The notes under the pieces are model-generated. The model saw only the letters and a list, made by a program, of their open reading frames with translations, searched no databases and had not been told where the DNA came from. The translations under genes were made by a program, and so were the position numbers. From Staphylococcus schleiferi (GTDB lineage: Bacteria; Bacillota; Bacilli; Staphylococcales; Staphylococcaceae): a DNA stretch of 64,000 bases. The stretch lies in assembly GCF_900458895.1 (NCBI RefSeq), contig NZ_LR962863.1, positions 2,108,001 through 2,172,000 on the forward strand, written 5' to 3'. This document shows positions 1 to 9,025 of this stretch, piece after piece; the stretch's first letter is position 1; each line of letters starts with the position of its first letter.

Positions 1-192
1 AATCGTTTGTAATACAGCAGCGATATTAATGACAATTTCTGACAGTTTCTTTGTTTTTGTCAAAAGGATTCCAAGTGGCACACCAATAAGCACTGCAATG
101 AGTAATGCAACAAAAGACAGTTGAATATGTTCAAGTAATCGAGCTAATAATTCCCCTTTTCGATCACTTAAAGTATTGAGGATGGTATTCAT
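1..192 (-). CDS. opuBB: Osmoprotectant ABC transporter permease, N-terminal part (cut by window edge)
   Basis: Only the first 64 codons are present; the gene runs off the left edge. The visible protein starts MNTILNTLSDRKGEL and then has a hydrophobic segment (LSFVALLIAVLIGVPLGIL) typical of the first membrane helix of OpuBB/OpuCB permeases for choline, carnitine or glycine betaine. Its ATG overlaps the stop codon of the ATPase gene upstream (ATGA), so the two are translationally coupled. In staphylococci this permease is often fused to the substrate-binding domain, but that part lies outside the window. Identity rests on the short sequence plus the operon partner. Confidence 0.8.
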   Translation of the reverse strand, partial: MNTILNTLSDRKGELLARLLEHIQLSFVALLIAVLIGVPLGILLTKTKKLSEIVINIAAVLQTI

Positions 193-1148
193 ACAGATTC
201 ACCTGCCTGGTTTTTTGATAAGAAACTAAAAATATCTTGTCGTGACAATAACCAAGATTGTGCATCGACCGTAACAATAACTGCATCATGTGATACGAGT
301 TCGCGATAGACGTCGCTGACCGCTTGATTATGATCGACAACCGGATAATCTAATGTTTCGTTCGTATCAAGCTTTCTTCCTGCAAGTTCGGCTACTTTTC
401 CAAGTGTAAAATGATTTAATACCACACCGGTCAAGTTTCCTAAAAATTGGCGTACAAAATCGTTTTTAGGCGTTTTAATAAAGTCATTAGGTGTCCCAAT
501 TTGTTCAACACGTCCATGATTCAGTAAACATATCCGATCGCCTAATTTAAAAGCTTCTTCAATATCATGCGTCACAAACACAATAGTTTTCTTGATTTTA
601 CTTTGTAAGCTTAAAAGGTCATCTTGCAATTTTTCACGTGTAATCGGGTCTAAAGCACTGAAAGGTTCATCCATTAAAATGACAGGCGGGTCTGCTGCTA
701 GTGCACGCACGACACCGACACGTTGACGTTGACCGCCAGACAACTCGTCAGGCTTACGATTTTTAAATTGTTCAGGTTCTAAACCTACCATTGTCAATAA
801 CTCATCGACACGCGCATCAATTTTTGATTTAGACCAATCTTTCATTAAAGGCACTTGCGCAATATTGTCACGGATTGTCATATGTGGAAACAGCGCAATT
901 TGCTGTAACACATACCCCATATCCCAGCGCATCTCATACACAGAATAGTCACTAATAGGTCTTTCTTTAAAGTAAATATAGCCGTCTGATAAGGGGATAA
1001 GACGGTTAATCATTTTCATCGTTGTCGTTTTGCCCGATCCTGATGGTCCAATTAAAACGAAAAATTCGCCTTCTTGAATCTCCATATCGACTTGATCAAC
1101 AACGACTTTATCACCGTAACGTTTCGTTACATTATTAAACTTAATCAT
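189..1148 (-). CDS. opuBA: Osmoprotectant (glycine betaine/carnitine/choline) ABC transporter ATP-binding protein
   Basis: A 319-residue ATPase that would energise uptake of quaternary-amine compatible solutes with the OpuBB permease. Visible motifs are Walker A GPSGSGKTT (about residue 34), signature LSGGQRQRVGVVRAL, Walker B VILMDEPFSALDP and the switch His in FVTHD. The C-terminal 70 residues contain a single CBS-like repeat (HDAVIVTVDAQSWLLS), as in OpuA/OpuC ATPases, where CBS domains sense ionic strength. An RBS (GAGGGATTCA) precedes the ATG. It is the first gene of an operon leaving the window. The exact substrate cannot be read from the sequence. Confidence 0.9.
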   Translation of the reverse strand: MIKFNNVTKRYGDKVVVDQVDMEIQEGEFFVLIGPSGSGKTTTMKMINRLIPLSDGYIYFKERPISDYSVYEMRWDMGYVLQQIALFPHMTIRDNIAQVPLMKDWSKSKIDARVDELLTMVGLEPEQFKNRKPDELSGGQRQRVGVVRALAADPPVILMDEPFSALDPITREKLQDDLLSLQSKIKKTIVFVTHDIEEAFKLGDRICLLNHGRVEQIGTPNDFIKTPKNDFVRQFLGNLTGVVLNHFTLGKVAELAGRKLDTNETLDYPVVDHNQAVSDVYRELVSHDAVIVTVDAQSWLLSRQDIFSFLSKNQAGESV

Positions 1149-1429
1149 TGAATCCCTCGTTCTCTATTTTATTGATTTTCATTTATATAGCTCAATTACC
1201 CCAAACTTTGAAACTTATACTTATTAAATCATAATTCATTGAAAAAATAACTCAATTTGCCTCTAATTTTTAATCGAGCTTAATCTATAAAATAATACGT
1301 TACAAGTAGCATTCAATTTTATATAAACTGTTTCTTTTAACGCCATTATGTATATCAATAATCTAATCCATTTTATCGCAGGCGATGATCAAAATTTTTA
1401 ATTGTCTTTACAAAAACATTGTCTCAAAA

Positions 1430-1478
1430 AAGCAATAAAAAACAACACAGACTGCATTGTCTGTGCTGCTTTATTTTC
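1430..1478 (-). terminator. Rho-independent terminator of the recQ operon
   Basis: On the minus strand GCACAGAC-aatgca-GTCTGTGT forms an 8-bp stem followed by a T-rich run (TTGTTTTTTATT). It sits about 50 bases past the recQ stop. The remaining 1149-1526 interval is AT-rich and shows no convincing gene; it should hold the opuBA promoter. Confidence 0.75.
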
Positions 1479-1526
1479 TACTGCTACAACGACCTATCCT
1501 TTAATATAGTCACTCCGACGTATTAT

Positions 1527-3308
1527 TTATGAACTATGCATTTTATAATCTTGAATAGCTGTTAAAAATTCAGGACAGTAGTGTTTTAATTTATAACTAC
1601 CTACACCTTCAATTTGAATCATATCTTGCTTTGAAAGTGGCTTTCGTTTCGCAAACGCTTCTAATGTATAATCCGTAAAAATATTCGTCGGTGGAATATT
1701 CATTTTTTCGCTCATATGTTGACGTACTTCAACTAATTTTTCAAATAAAATACGGTCAACACCTTCGACAGTATTAATATTAACAGTTTCTTTTGATTTT
1801 CGTTTGAAAGGTGTCGTATAAATTTTCGTTTCGTCATACAATAACGTCTCGACAGATTGATCACACAACAAAATTTCATCGTGTTCATTTAAAAAACCTT
1901 TAAAGCGTAACTCGTCAATTAAATGATGTAATTCACCTGTCGTATAATGTTTCATGATGCCATATGTGGAAAGTGTCTCATACGCGTGATGACGTATGTA
2001 GTCTGTCTTTTCACCACGCAATACTTGAATCACTGTTTGATAACTTTCATTTTGTCTTAAACGTGCAACACAACTGACAATCATTTTAGCTTCATTTGTC
2101 ATGTCATACGTTTTATTTTTATCTACACAGTTACTACATTGTTGACATTCTTCTAACTTTTCATTGGGCTCAAAATAATGAACGAGTGTAGCTTCTAAAC
2201 ACTTACTTGTTTTAGTATATTGGATCATCTTCGTAAGCTTTTCACCCATGCGTTCCTTATAATCATCATCCGCTTTTGAACTACTAATAAAATACTGATG
2301 TAAACTGATATCACGATCACTATACAATAATATACAATCACTTTCTAAACCATCTCGTCCTGCACGTCCCGCTTCTTGATAATATGATTCCAAATCACCC
2401 GGCATATTGTAATGAATAACGTAACGAACGTTGGATTTATCAATCCCCATACCAAAGGCATTTGTGGCGATGACGACGCGAATACGATCGTACAAAAAAT
2501 CATTTTGTGCTTCGTTTCTTTGGTTAGATGTCAGCCCTGCATGATAATAAGTTGCAGCGACACCGACATCTTCAAGTGCTTCATAAAGCGCCTCTACTTG
2601 TTTACGGGTAGAGCAATAAATAATGCCTGAAACTTTCGCATGACTTTTAACATAATCAACAATAAACTTTTGTCTTTGATAAGTCGCATTGACTTGAAAT
2701 TTTAAATTACGACGTCTAATACTCGTTTTTACGACATGATTAGGGTGAATCATCAAGCGCGACATAATATCTTGTTGTACTTCCGTCGTAGCAGTCGCAG
2801 TAAGTGCTATAATCGCAAAATGTTGAGGCATAGCTAGGACCCGTTGAATGACCGCTTGATAACTTGGACGAAAATCATGGCCCCATTTCGATATACAGTG
2901 TGCTTCATCAAATGCGACAAGCGCAATATTGACACGGCGCAACAGCATTTCAAAATACGTACTCTCGAATCGCTCTGGTGCGACATACAAAAATTTTAAT
3001 TCACCATCGACTAATTGTTGCTCGATTTCTTTTTGGGCTTGTGCAGTTAAACTACTATTTAAATAAGCCGCTGCAATGCCCATCGCTTTCAATTGATCGA
3101 CCTGATCTTTCATTAATGAAATTAACGGGCTGATTACAATTGTTGTACCTTCTAACATCAGTCCTGGCACTTGATAACAAATTGATTTACCACCCCCAGT
3201 AGGTAAAACACCTAATGTGTGATGATGATTTAAAATCAATTCAATAATTTCTTTTTGACCAGGACGAAAACTCTGGTATCCAAAATAATGCGACAGTGTT
3301 TGCTCCAT
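1527..3308 (-). CDS. recQ: ATP-dependent DNA helicase RecQ
   Basis: A 593-residue 3'-5' DNA helicase acting in recombination and stalled-fork repair. Visible in order: a Q-motif region FRPGQKEII (about 14-22), Walker A GVLPTGGGKS, the RecQ-type box DEAHCISKWGHDFRPSYQ, helicase motif VI YQEAGRAGRDG, a zinc-binding cluster (CLEATLVHYFEP, then CQQCSNC), a winged helix, and a C-terminal HRDC domain (about 515-590). Full length for the family. RBS AGAGGGATAAT precedes the ATG. It begins 10 bases after the ABC-F gene, so the two are probably cotranscribed. Confidence 0.96.
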   Translation of the reverse strand: MEQTLSHYFGYQSFRPGQKEIIELILNHHHTLGVLPTGGGKSICYQVPGLMLEGTTIVISPLISLMKDQVDQLKAMGIAAAYLNSSLTAQAQKEIEQQLVDGELKFLYVAPERFESTYFEMLLRRVNIALVAFDEAHCISKWGHDFRPSYQAVIQRVLAMPQHFAIIALTATATTEVQQDIMSRLMIHPNHVVKTSIRRRNLKFQVNATYQRQKFIVDYVKSHAKVSGIIYCSTRKQVEALYEALEDVGVAATYYHAGLTSNQRNEAQNDFLYDRIRVVIATNAFGMGIDKSNVRYVIHYNMPGDLESYYQEAGRAGRDGLESDCILLYSDRDISLHQYFISSSKADDDYKERMGEKLTKMIQYTKTSKCLEATLVHYFEPNEKLEECQQCSNCVDKNKTYDMTNEAKMIVSCVARLRQNESYQTVIQVLRGEKTDYIRHHAYETLSTYGIMKHYTTGELHHLIDELRFKGFLNEHDEILLCDQSVETLLYDETKIYTTPFKRKSKETVNINTVEGVDRILFEKLVEVRQHMSEKMNIPPTNIFTDYTLEAFAKRKPLSKQDMIQIEGVGSYKLKHYCPEFLTAIQDYKMHSS

Positions 3309-3318
3309 ATTATCCCTC

Positions 3319-5199
3319 TTACTGTTCTAAAATTTCTTCTAGTTCACTCCATCTCGTGATGTCTAAATCATATTGCGTCTCAAGCGCTTCTTTTTCTTCA
3401 CTCAATGCTTTGATTTTGGAATAATCTGCGTTGGCTTCAATCATCTCTTCGTCAATGGCTTTGAGACGTGTTTCTGTTTCATCAATTCTAACGATTAACA
3501 TGTCGTATTCTCTTTTTTCTTTATATGATAATCCTTTTTTCTTTTTCTTCGGTTGTTCTTTTGGCGTATCTTTCGAATCTTTCACTTGTGTTGATGCTTC
3601 AACGTATTGTTTCTGATAAGCAAGATAGTCCTCAAATTGTCCTAATATCACATCAAATTGCCCGTCATGAATATACCAATAACAATCGACGACTTTATTT
3701 AAAAAGTAACGGTCATGGCTTACGGTAATGACTGTTCCACCAAAAGTTTGAATATAGTCTTCAAGGATCGTCAATGTTTCAGTATCTAAGTCATTCGTCG
3801 GTTCATCTAATAATAGAACATTCGGTTGATGAACTAACAATTTAAGTAAATATAAGCGCTTCTGTTCTCCACCAGACAGTTTATATACTTTTTTACCATG
3901 AGTCGCACTCGGAAAGAGAAAACGCTCCAACAACTGTGTAATCGAAATGGTTGTGCCATCCTTTTGACGGGCTAATTCACTCTCTTCTCGCAGAAAATCA
4001 ATCATACGAATATCTCGATTTAAACGCTCATCTGTTTGTTTAAAGTAAGCAATTTTAACCGTTTGACCCACTTTAACGACACCCTCATATGCGGTGTCTT
4101 CTCCTGCTAAAATATTCAATAATGTTGTTTTACCAGCGCCATTCGGTCCAACAATACCAATTTGTGCCCCTTTTTGAATCAATGTTGTAATATTTTCAAA
4201 TAACGTGCGTTGATTGATTGCTTTCGTTACATTTTCTAGTTCAAAAACTTGTTTACCTAAGCGTGAATAAGCAAGACCTAGTGATCCTTTTTCCTGTGAT
4301 TTTTGCGCATTGACTTGCTTTTCTAAATCATGGAACCGATCTTGTCTCGCTTGTTGTTTCGTCGTTCTCGCCTTAACGCCCGCACGCATCCACGCAAGTT
4401 CTTGTTTGTATAGGGCACGTTGCTTGGTTTGTTGGCGTGCTTCGATTTCTTCTCGTTCTGCACGCATCGCGATATAGGCCTCATAATTACCCGGATACGT
4501 TTCTAGCTGACCATTCTTCAGTTCTACAATGCGCGTCGCCACTTCGTTTAAAAAGTAGCGGTCATGCGTCACAAAGACAACTGTTTTCGGGTAAGATTTT
4601 ACAAACTGAATAAGCCAATGGATAGATTCAAAGTCTAAATGATTGGTCGGCTCATCTAAAAGCAGTAAATCTGGTTTTTCAATTAATGTACGTGCTAAAA
4701 TAACGCGCTTTTGTTGGCCCCCTGACAAAGATCCGAGTTGCCGCGTTGTATCATGAATACCTAATCTAGAAAGTATCGTTTTAATTTCAGCACTGTAATC
4801 CCATGCACCTAAATTGTCCATTTCTGTTTGCGCTGCCATCATTGCATCAAAAGCTTGGTCACTTTGTACTTCAGCATAAGTTGCAGTGGCTTCTTCATAA
4901 CGCTTAATAACTTGTAACTCTTTAGAGTTTGCACCATATACTGTTTCGTACACTGTCATCTCGGGATTTAAATCATGATTTTGTGCAGCATAGCGAATGC
5001 GATAATTTTTAGGATGCGACTGTTCGGCATCAAAGTCATCGTCTTTACCTGCAATCACCTTTAATAACGAACTCTTCCCTGTCCCATTAATTCCTACTAA
5101 TCCAATTCGTTCTTGATGAGAAATGGATAGATGAAGGTCATCAAATATCACTTTATCCGCATACGATTTATTGAGGTGTTCAATTTTATACGCTTCCAC
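3319..5199 (-). CDS. ABC-F family ATPase (Uup-like)
   Basis: A 626-residue soluble protein with two ABC ATPase domains and no membrane segments: Walker A GINGTGKSS and GPNGAGKTT, signatures LSGGQQKR and LSGGEQKR, and Walker B LLLLDEPTNHLD and VLLLDEPTNDLD. A linker rich in Arg/Lys/Glu (about 240-300) separates the domains. The C-terminus has a Lys-rich stretch (PKEQPKKKKKGLSYKEKREY) followed by a coiled coil of the Uup type. Such proteins act on ribosomes; Uup binds DNA and affects transposon excision in E. coli. The start is GTG behind AAGGG. A resistance role is not indicated. Confidence 0.88.
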   Translation of the reverse strand: MEAYKIEHLNKSYADKVIFDDLHLSISHQERIGLVGINGTGKSSLLKVIAGKDDDFDAEQSHPKNYRIRYAAQNHDLNPEMTVYETVYGANSKELQVIKRYEEATATYAEVQSDQAFDAMMAAQTEMDNLGAWDYSAEIKTILSRLGIHDTTRQLGSLSGGQQKRVILARTLIEKPDLLLLDEPTNHLDFESIHWLIQFVKSYPKTVVFVTHDRYFLNEVATRIVELKNGQLETYPGNYEAYIAMRAEREEIEARQQTKQRALYKQELAWMRAGVKARTTKQQARQDRFHDLEKQVNAQKSQEKGSLGLAYSRLGKQVFELENVTKAINQRTLFENITTLIQKGAQIGIVGPNGAGKTTLLNILAGEDTAYEGVVKVGQTVKIAYFKQTDERLNRDIRMIDFLREESELARQKDGTTISITQLLERFLFPSATHGKKVYKLSGGEQKRLYLLKLLVHQPNVLLLDEPTNDLDTETLTILEDYIQTFGGTVITVSHDRYFLNKVVDCYWYIHDGQFDVILGQFEDYLAYQKQYVEASTQVKDSKDTPKEQPKKKKKGLSYKEKREYDMLIVRIDETETRLKAIDEEMIEANADYSKIKALSEEKEALETQYDLDITRWSELEEILEQ

Positions 5200-5313
5200 A
5201 ACACATGCACCCTTTTTCTTATAGATTTACTCGTATTTATTTGTTAACCTTAAATCAGTTCTATATATTATACACTTTTTTTGGAACAAATGATATAAAG
5301 AGAGGTGTGCTTG

Positions 5314-6126
5314 GTGGAATATATTTCAAATGCACCGCCCTTTCTTCAAGCACTCATTGCAGGTATCGTGACTTGGCTTTTAACTGCATTAGGGGCTGCA
5401 GTGGTATTTATTTTTAAAAAGGTCAATACACGTGTACTGAGTTCAATGCAAGGTTTCGCAGCCGGTATTATGATTGCTGCGAGTTTTTGGTCACTTTTGC
5501 AGCCTGCTATTGAAAGCAGTGCTGACAGTGCGACGCCGTGGTTACCTGCGACGATTGGCTTTCTTCTAGGGGGCGTATTTATCCGTTCTTTAGATGGGGT
5601 CATCCCGCATATCCATCGCAATGCAAAAGAAGCGTCACAAAGACAAGAGGGTGTCAAGACGCACTTAGATAAAAACACATTGCTATTACTCGCGATTACT
5701 TTGCACAACATACCAGAGGGGCTTGCGATTGGGGTTGCGTTCGGCGGTATTGCAACTGGAAATGCACATGCAACATGGCTTGGCGCTTTAGGGTTGGCAA
5801 TAGGGATCGGCATACAAAATATTCCTGAGGGTGCCGCATTGTCACTTCCTATACACGCATCAGGTCAAACAAAGTGGCGCGCTTTTAATTACGGGCAAGC
5901 TTCAGCGCTCGTCGAACCGATTTTTGCAGCAATAGGTGCTGCAGCTGTTTTGGTCGTGACGCCAATATTACCATATGCATTGGCATTTGCAGCAGGCGCA
6001 ATGATTTTTGTCGTTGTTGAAGAACTGATTCCAGATTCACAATCTGGGGATAATACAGACCTCGCAACTTTGAGTTTGATGCTTGGTTTTACCATAATGA
6101 TGATACTCGATGTTGCATTAGGCTAA
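5314..6126 (+). CDS. ZIP family divalent metal transporter
   Basis: A 270-residue membrane protein, likely taking up zinc or another divalent metal. The ZIP signature is clear: helix IV has HNIPEGLAIGVAFGG and helix V has IQNIPEGAALSLP, which supply the metal-binding His/Asn/Glu residues. A short hydrophilic loop (HIHRNAKEASQRQEG) lies between helices III and IV. I place the start at GTG 5314 (VEYISNAPP), 8 bases after GAGAGG, rather than a codon inside the RBS. It is divergent from the ABC-F gene and is the last core gene before the accessory island. Confidence 0.9.
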   Translation: MEYISNAPPFLQALIAGIVTWLLTALGAAVVFIFKKVNTRVLSSMQGFAAGIMIAASFWSLLQPAIESSADSATPWLPATIGFLLGGVFIRSLDGVIPHIHRNAKEASQRQEGVKTHLDKNTLLLLAITLHNIPEGLAIGVAFGGIATGNAHATWLGALGLAIGIGIQNIPEGAALSLPIHASGQTKWRAFNYGQASALVEPIFAAIGAAAVLVVTPILPYALAFAAGAMIFVVVEELIPDSQSGDNTDLATLSLMLGFTIMMILDVALG

Positions 6127-6362
6127 TAGGAAAATCAATTATAAGAATTGCTATTAATTTGGATATTTAGCTTATTACATCTTACATTGCCTGGTTTATA
6201 GTTCAGTACTCAACGGTTCTATTTAAATGTTTCCTGAAATTTGAGATTTTTTTAAGAATATCCAGTAATAGATGAGTATGATTTGGCATTATATACCCTT
6301 CTATAATCTTTATAATTGATATTTACACATTCATTTTTTATCGCTTTATTAGACGTAACAAA

Positions 6363-6418
6363 TCCCTGCTTTCGTTATTAATTTGGCTTGAACACCTTAA
6401 TTATAACGTTAAGCAGGG
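6363..6418. repeat. Long inverted repeat (CCCTGCTT ... AAGCAGGG)
   Basis: CCCTGCTTtCGTTATtAATT pairs with AATTATAACGttAAGCAGGG around a loop of about 15 bases, followed by CTCTTTT on the plus strand. It could terminate the ZIP transcript, although it lies 240 bases past the stop, or be the scar of a lost insertion. No coding sequence was found between 6127 and 6553. Confidence 0.5.
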
Positions 6419-6641
6419 CTCTTTTAGAATAACTCTGATTGACCGCTCACATAGCAAGTAGTTTATTGTTTAACACTGTTATCGTACCCAACTGACTGAA
6501 GTCATTAAAAATAATATTTCGAAGTAACTTTGGATTTATGTCAAGAATACGGACACAGAAAAAGAGAATTCTACCGCGCTTCGCTTGCTAGCCTAGCCCA
6601 TCATGTACTTTTAAAAATCAAAAAGTACATTCTGAGCTAGG

Positions 6642-7422
6642 TTATTTTGTTGCGTATTTCTTCTCAAATGCAATGGGAGTCATATAATTCAACGTTGAAT
6701 GTACGCTTTTAGAATTGTAAAAAGTAAGGATATATTCCACAATGCTAAACATCGCTTCATTCCTAGTTTTATAGTTCTGATGATGTATCAATTCCTTTTT
6801 GATGATACTATGAAAAGATTCTATACATGCGTTGTCGTAACAGTTTCCTTTACGACTCATACTGCTCTAAATCCCTTTTTCACGTAGTAAATTTTGATAC
6901 TCTATTGAGGCATATTGACTTCCTTGATTTGAGTGATGGATTAGGCCTTCTCTAGGTTCTTGAATTGTATACGCTTTGTTTAAAGCTGACATCACAAATT
7001 CTTTTGTCATACGTGATGTCAGCCACCCAAACGCTGCCAGGTTGTGATACTTTAAACTGTTGGTTCAATAAATTGGGGTATACAGGAAGATGATGCTTTA
7101 AATGGGTCGTTGCCTTGTATTTCTTTTTTGTGATAGACCTTATACCGAGTTCCTTCATCATTCTACTGACAGTTCTTTGAGTTACAGTATGTCCGTGACG
7201 CCTTAGTATTTGTGTGATTTTGGGGCTTCCGTATCGTTTTTGACTTTTAATATAGATTTGATAAATATACTTCTTCAAACCTTCACGCTTCACTGTACGC
7301 GTACTTGGCTTGCGATTTTTCCAATCATAATAACCACTTCTCGAAACACCTAGTACTTGGCACATCTTTACGACACGAAATTCATGTCGGTGTTCATAGA
7401 TAAACTTATATATTACTTCTGG
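6642..7422 (-). pseudogene. IS3/IS150-type transposase orfB, internally deleted
   Basis: The N-terminal part reads [19 protein letters not shown] and continues to SVWVADITY, the region of the first catalytic Asp. The frame then jumps: the next recognisable stretch ([14 protein letters not shown], then GLIHHSNQGSQYAS) is in another frame, and the C-terminal piece is MSRKGNCYDNACIESFHS with the catalytic Glu. The block between the first and second Asp regions is therefore partly deleted, and a frameshift or stop also separates the last piece. The C-terminal NSKSVHSTLNYMTP motif is typical of IS150 OrfB. Confidence 0.85.
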
Positions 7423-7700
7423 TCTTTGGCAAAGATGTGCATAGCCTTTTTTAAGATTTTATTTTCTTCCTCTAAGTCTCTTAATCGCTTTTCTAAATCT
7501 GCTTCTACTTGTGTATTTGACGTACGTTTACCGCTACCAACAAAACCTTTTTCACCGTCTTTACGGTATATACTCAGCCATCTTGTTAAGGTTTGAATAG
7601 GAATATCTAAATCTCTCGAAATTTCTGAGGCACGTCTCCCTGATTCTACTCATTGAATTGCTTCCATTTTAAAGCTATAATCGTATTTTCTTCTCGCCAT
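7423..7700 (-). pseudogene. IS3/IS150-type transposase orfA with in-frame stop
   Basis: The frame reads MARRKYDYSFKMEAIQ, then TGA, then VESGRRASEISRDLDIP, a helix-turn-helix. It ends in a leucine-zipper-like segment ([19 protein letters not shown]) as expected for OrfA. The single TGA early in the frame inactivates it. OrfB follows in the usual overlapping arrangement. Confidence 0.85.
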
Positions 7701-7770
7701 CACTGACACTCCTATAAATTGATTTTTTTTACTATACATTAAATTCCTATCAACTTACTGTGTCCGTTTC

Positions 7771-7920
7771 TTAGTCTCGCATCACTTCTTCTCTTGAACA
7801 ATATATATAACTATCATCATTAGGACATAGTTCATAATGATTCAAAATACTACAAGGAATGCATAATTTATATTTATATTCTTCTATATCAAAAATAAAC
7901 CACCTGCTTAATAATTTGAT
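7771..7920 (-). pseudogene. Cys-rich open frame, remnant or very small gene
   Basis: A 50-codon open stretch without an ATG lies between the IS and the HTH_42 gene. It reads on as FIFDIEEYKYKLCIPCSIL and ends YIYCSREEVMRD. It contains four cysteines (C-x2-C-x8-C-x9-C). AGGTGG sits just upstream of an ATT codon, so a rare start is conceivable. It may instead be the tail of a gene cut by the IS. No family recognised. Confidence 0.3.
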
Positions 7921-7960
7921 CTAGTAATTTTTTTAGCACCTACTTTTTTAGCATAATATT

Positions 7961-9025
7961 CTAAAAGACAAAACACTTTTTTTCTATTTTTCTATTTCTA
8001 TATGCTTGTAGGATATTTAATGATAAAACTATTAATTCATTCTCCTCTCTATTGTAATTTAAATCTATAGTGCCTATTAAATTATTTTCTATTAAAATTG
8101 GCAAAGCATAATAGCCATTTTTCCTCTTTTTTTTAGGAATATAAGACTCTAATCTATATTCAAAAGAAAAAAGTTTTTTTAATCGTGTTCTATTATAAAT
8201 TAAATTATCAAAAGGAGATAAAAACACATTTTTAGATACTATTTCACTACTTTGATTATTAAAACACTCAATATCTTTGTTAAGTATATAATGCTTTTCA
8301 GCTTCATTAAACAAAGCATTCACTTCATTTAACTTCTCTAATTCACTTAAAACCTCTTGAACGTCGTTAATTTTCACTTTCCATTCAAATGCTATTTCCT
8401 TAGCTGTTAATACACCTAATCCTTCAAGAGAACACAACACATAATATTTTAAAGATTCCTTATAGCTATACGAATTATCTATAGTTTCTTTTTTATATAG
8501 ATACCTTTGAAAATTCTTATCTCTTAAAACTCCTATCTGTCCCGTTCTAAATAAAAAATCTGTTAAATCTTGTATTTTGCCTTTTTTCCACCCTTTAGAC
8601 TTATTATACTTATAGATGTTAGTTAATTCTTTAAACGATAATAGCGTATTTTCTGAAATAGACTCTAATATCTTTTCCATTAAATCAAAATCGTCTGTGT
8701 TATAAGACCTTTTATATTTTTCATAGAAGCTAGCCTGCCTCCAAAAATGTTTATTATCATCTTGCATATTATTTATAGTTAGCGCTCTACTATAATTTTC
8801 ACTTATTTTAAATTTTTCATAACATTTTAATAAATCTTCTTGCTCATAACTTTTAATTCTATTTACAAAATACAAATCTTGGGTCTTAAGAAAAACGTTA
8901 ATACTATCTAACTGAACTATACCTATATTATCAAGAGCATCATATATATCAGTAAAATAATTACCTTTATTTAACTTCTGTTTGAATATACTAAAATTTT
9001 TAATTTGTTTGTTTGATATTTGCAT
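7961..9025 (-). CDS. HTH_42 (YcaQ/AlkX/AlkZ-type) DNA glycosylase, C-terminus frameshifted
   Basis: Reads as 354 residues. The fold is recognisable: the N-terminal block LDNIGIVQLDSINVF carries the catalytic-type Q-L-D motif at about residues 38-40. The C-terminal block FLSPFDNLIYNRTRLKKLF ... GYYALPILI ... IGTIDLN is the family hallmark. E. coli YcaQ (AlkX) and Streptomyces AlkZ unhook DNA interstrand crosslinks; AlkZ is a self-resistance protein of the azinomycin cluster. The start at 9025 follows AGAGG and overlaps the MFS gene by 26 bases. The current stop seems premature: one extra T in the TTTT run near 7963 would restore LEYYAKKVGAKKITRSNY, ending at 7908, a plausible natural tail. Enzymatic activity is inferred. 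Confidence 0.8.
   Translation of the reverse strand: MQISNKQIKNFSIFKQKLNKGNYFTDIYDALDNIGIVQLDSINVFLKTQDLYFVNRIKSYEQEDLLKCYEKFKISENYSRALTINNMQDDNKHFWRQASFYEKYKRSYNTDDFDLMEKILESISENTLLSFKELTNIYKYNKSKGWKKGKIQDLTDFLFRTGQIGVLRDKNFQRYLYKKETIDNSYSYKESLKYYVLCSLEGLGVLTAKEIAFEWKVKINDVQEVLSELEKLNEVNALFNEAEKHYILNKDIECFNNQSSEIVSKNVFLSPFDNLIYNRTRLKKLFSFEYRLESYIPKKKRKNGYYALPILIENNLIGTIDLNYNREENELIVLSLNILQAYRNRKIEKKCFVF

Larger units (their letters stand above)
6554..7766 (-). mobile_element. Degenerate IS3-family (IS150 group) insertion sequence
   Basis: Bounded by inverted CGGACACAG termini (plus-strand 6554 side and the tgtgtccg at about 7758-7766). It contains an orfA with an internal stop and an orfB with an internal deletion, so it is not expected to transpose autonomously. 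The exact ends and any target duplication were not resolved. Confidence 0.8.

Noticed and set aside
5346..5813. Long minus-strand open frame inside the ZIP transporter gene
   Set aside because: It is the antisense shadow of a well-supported gene, with no RBS and Pro/Ala/Ser-rich composition typical of reversed membrane genes.
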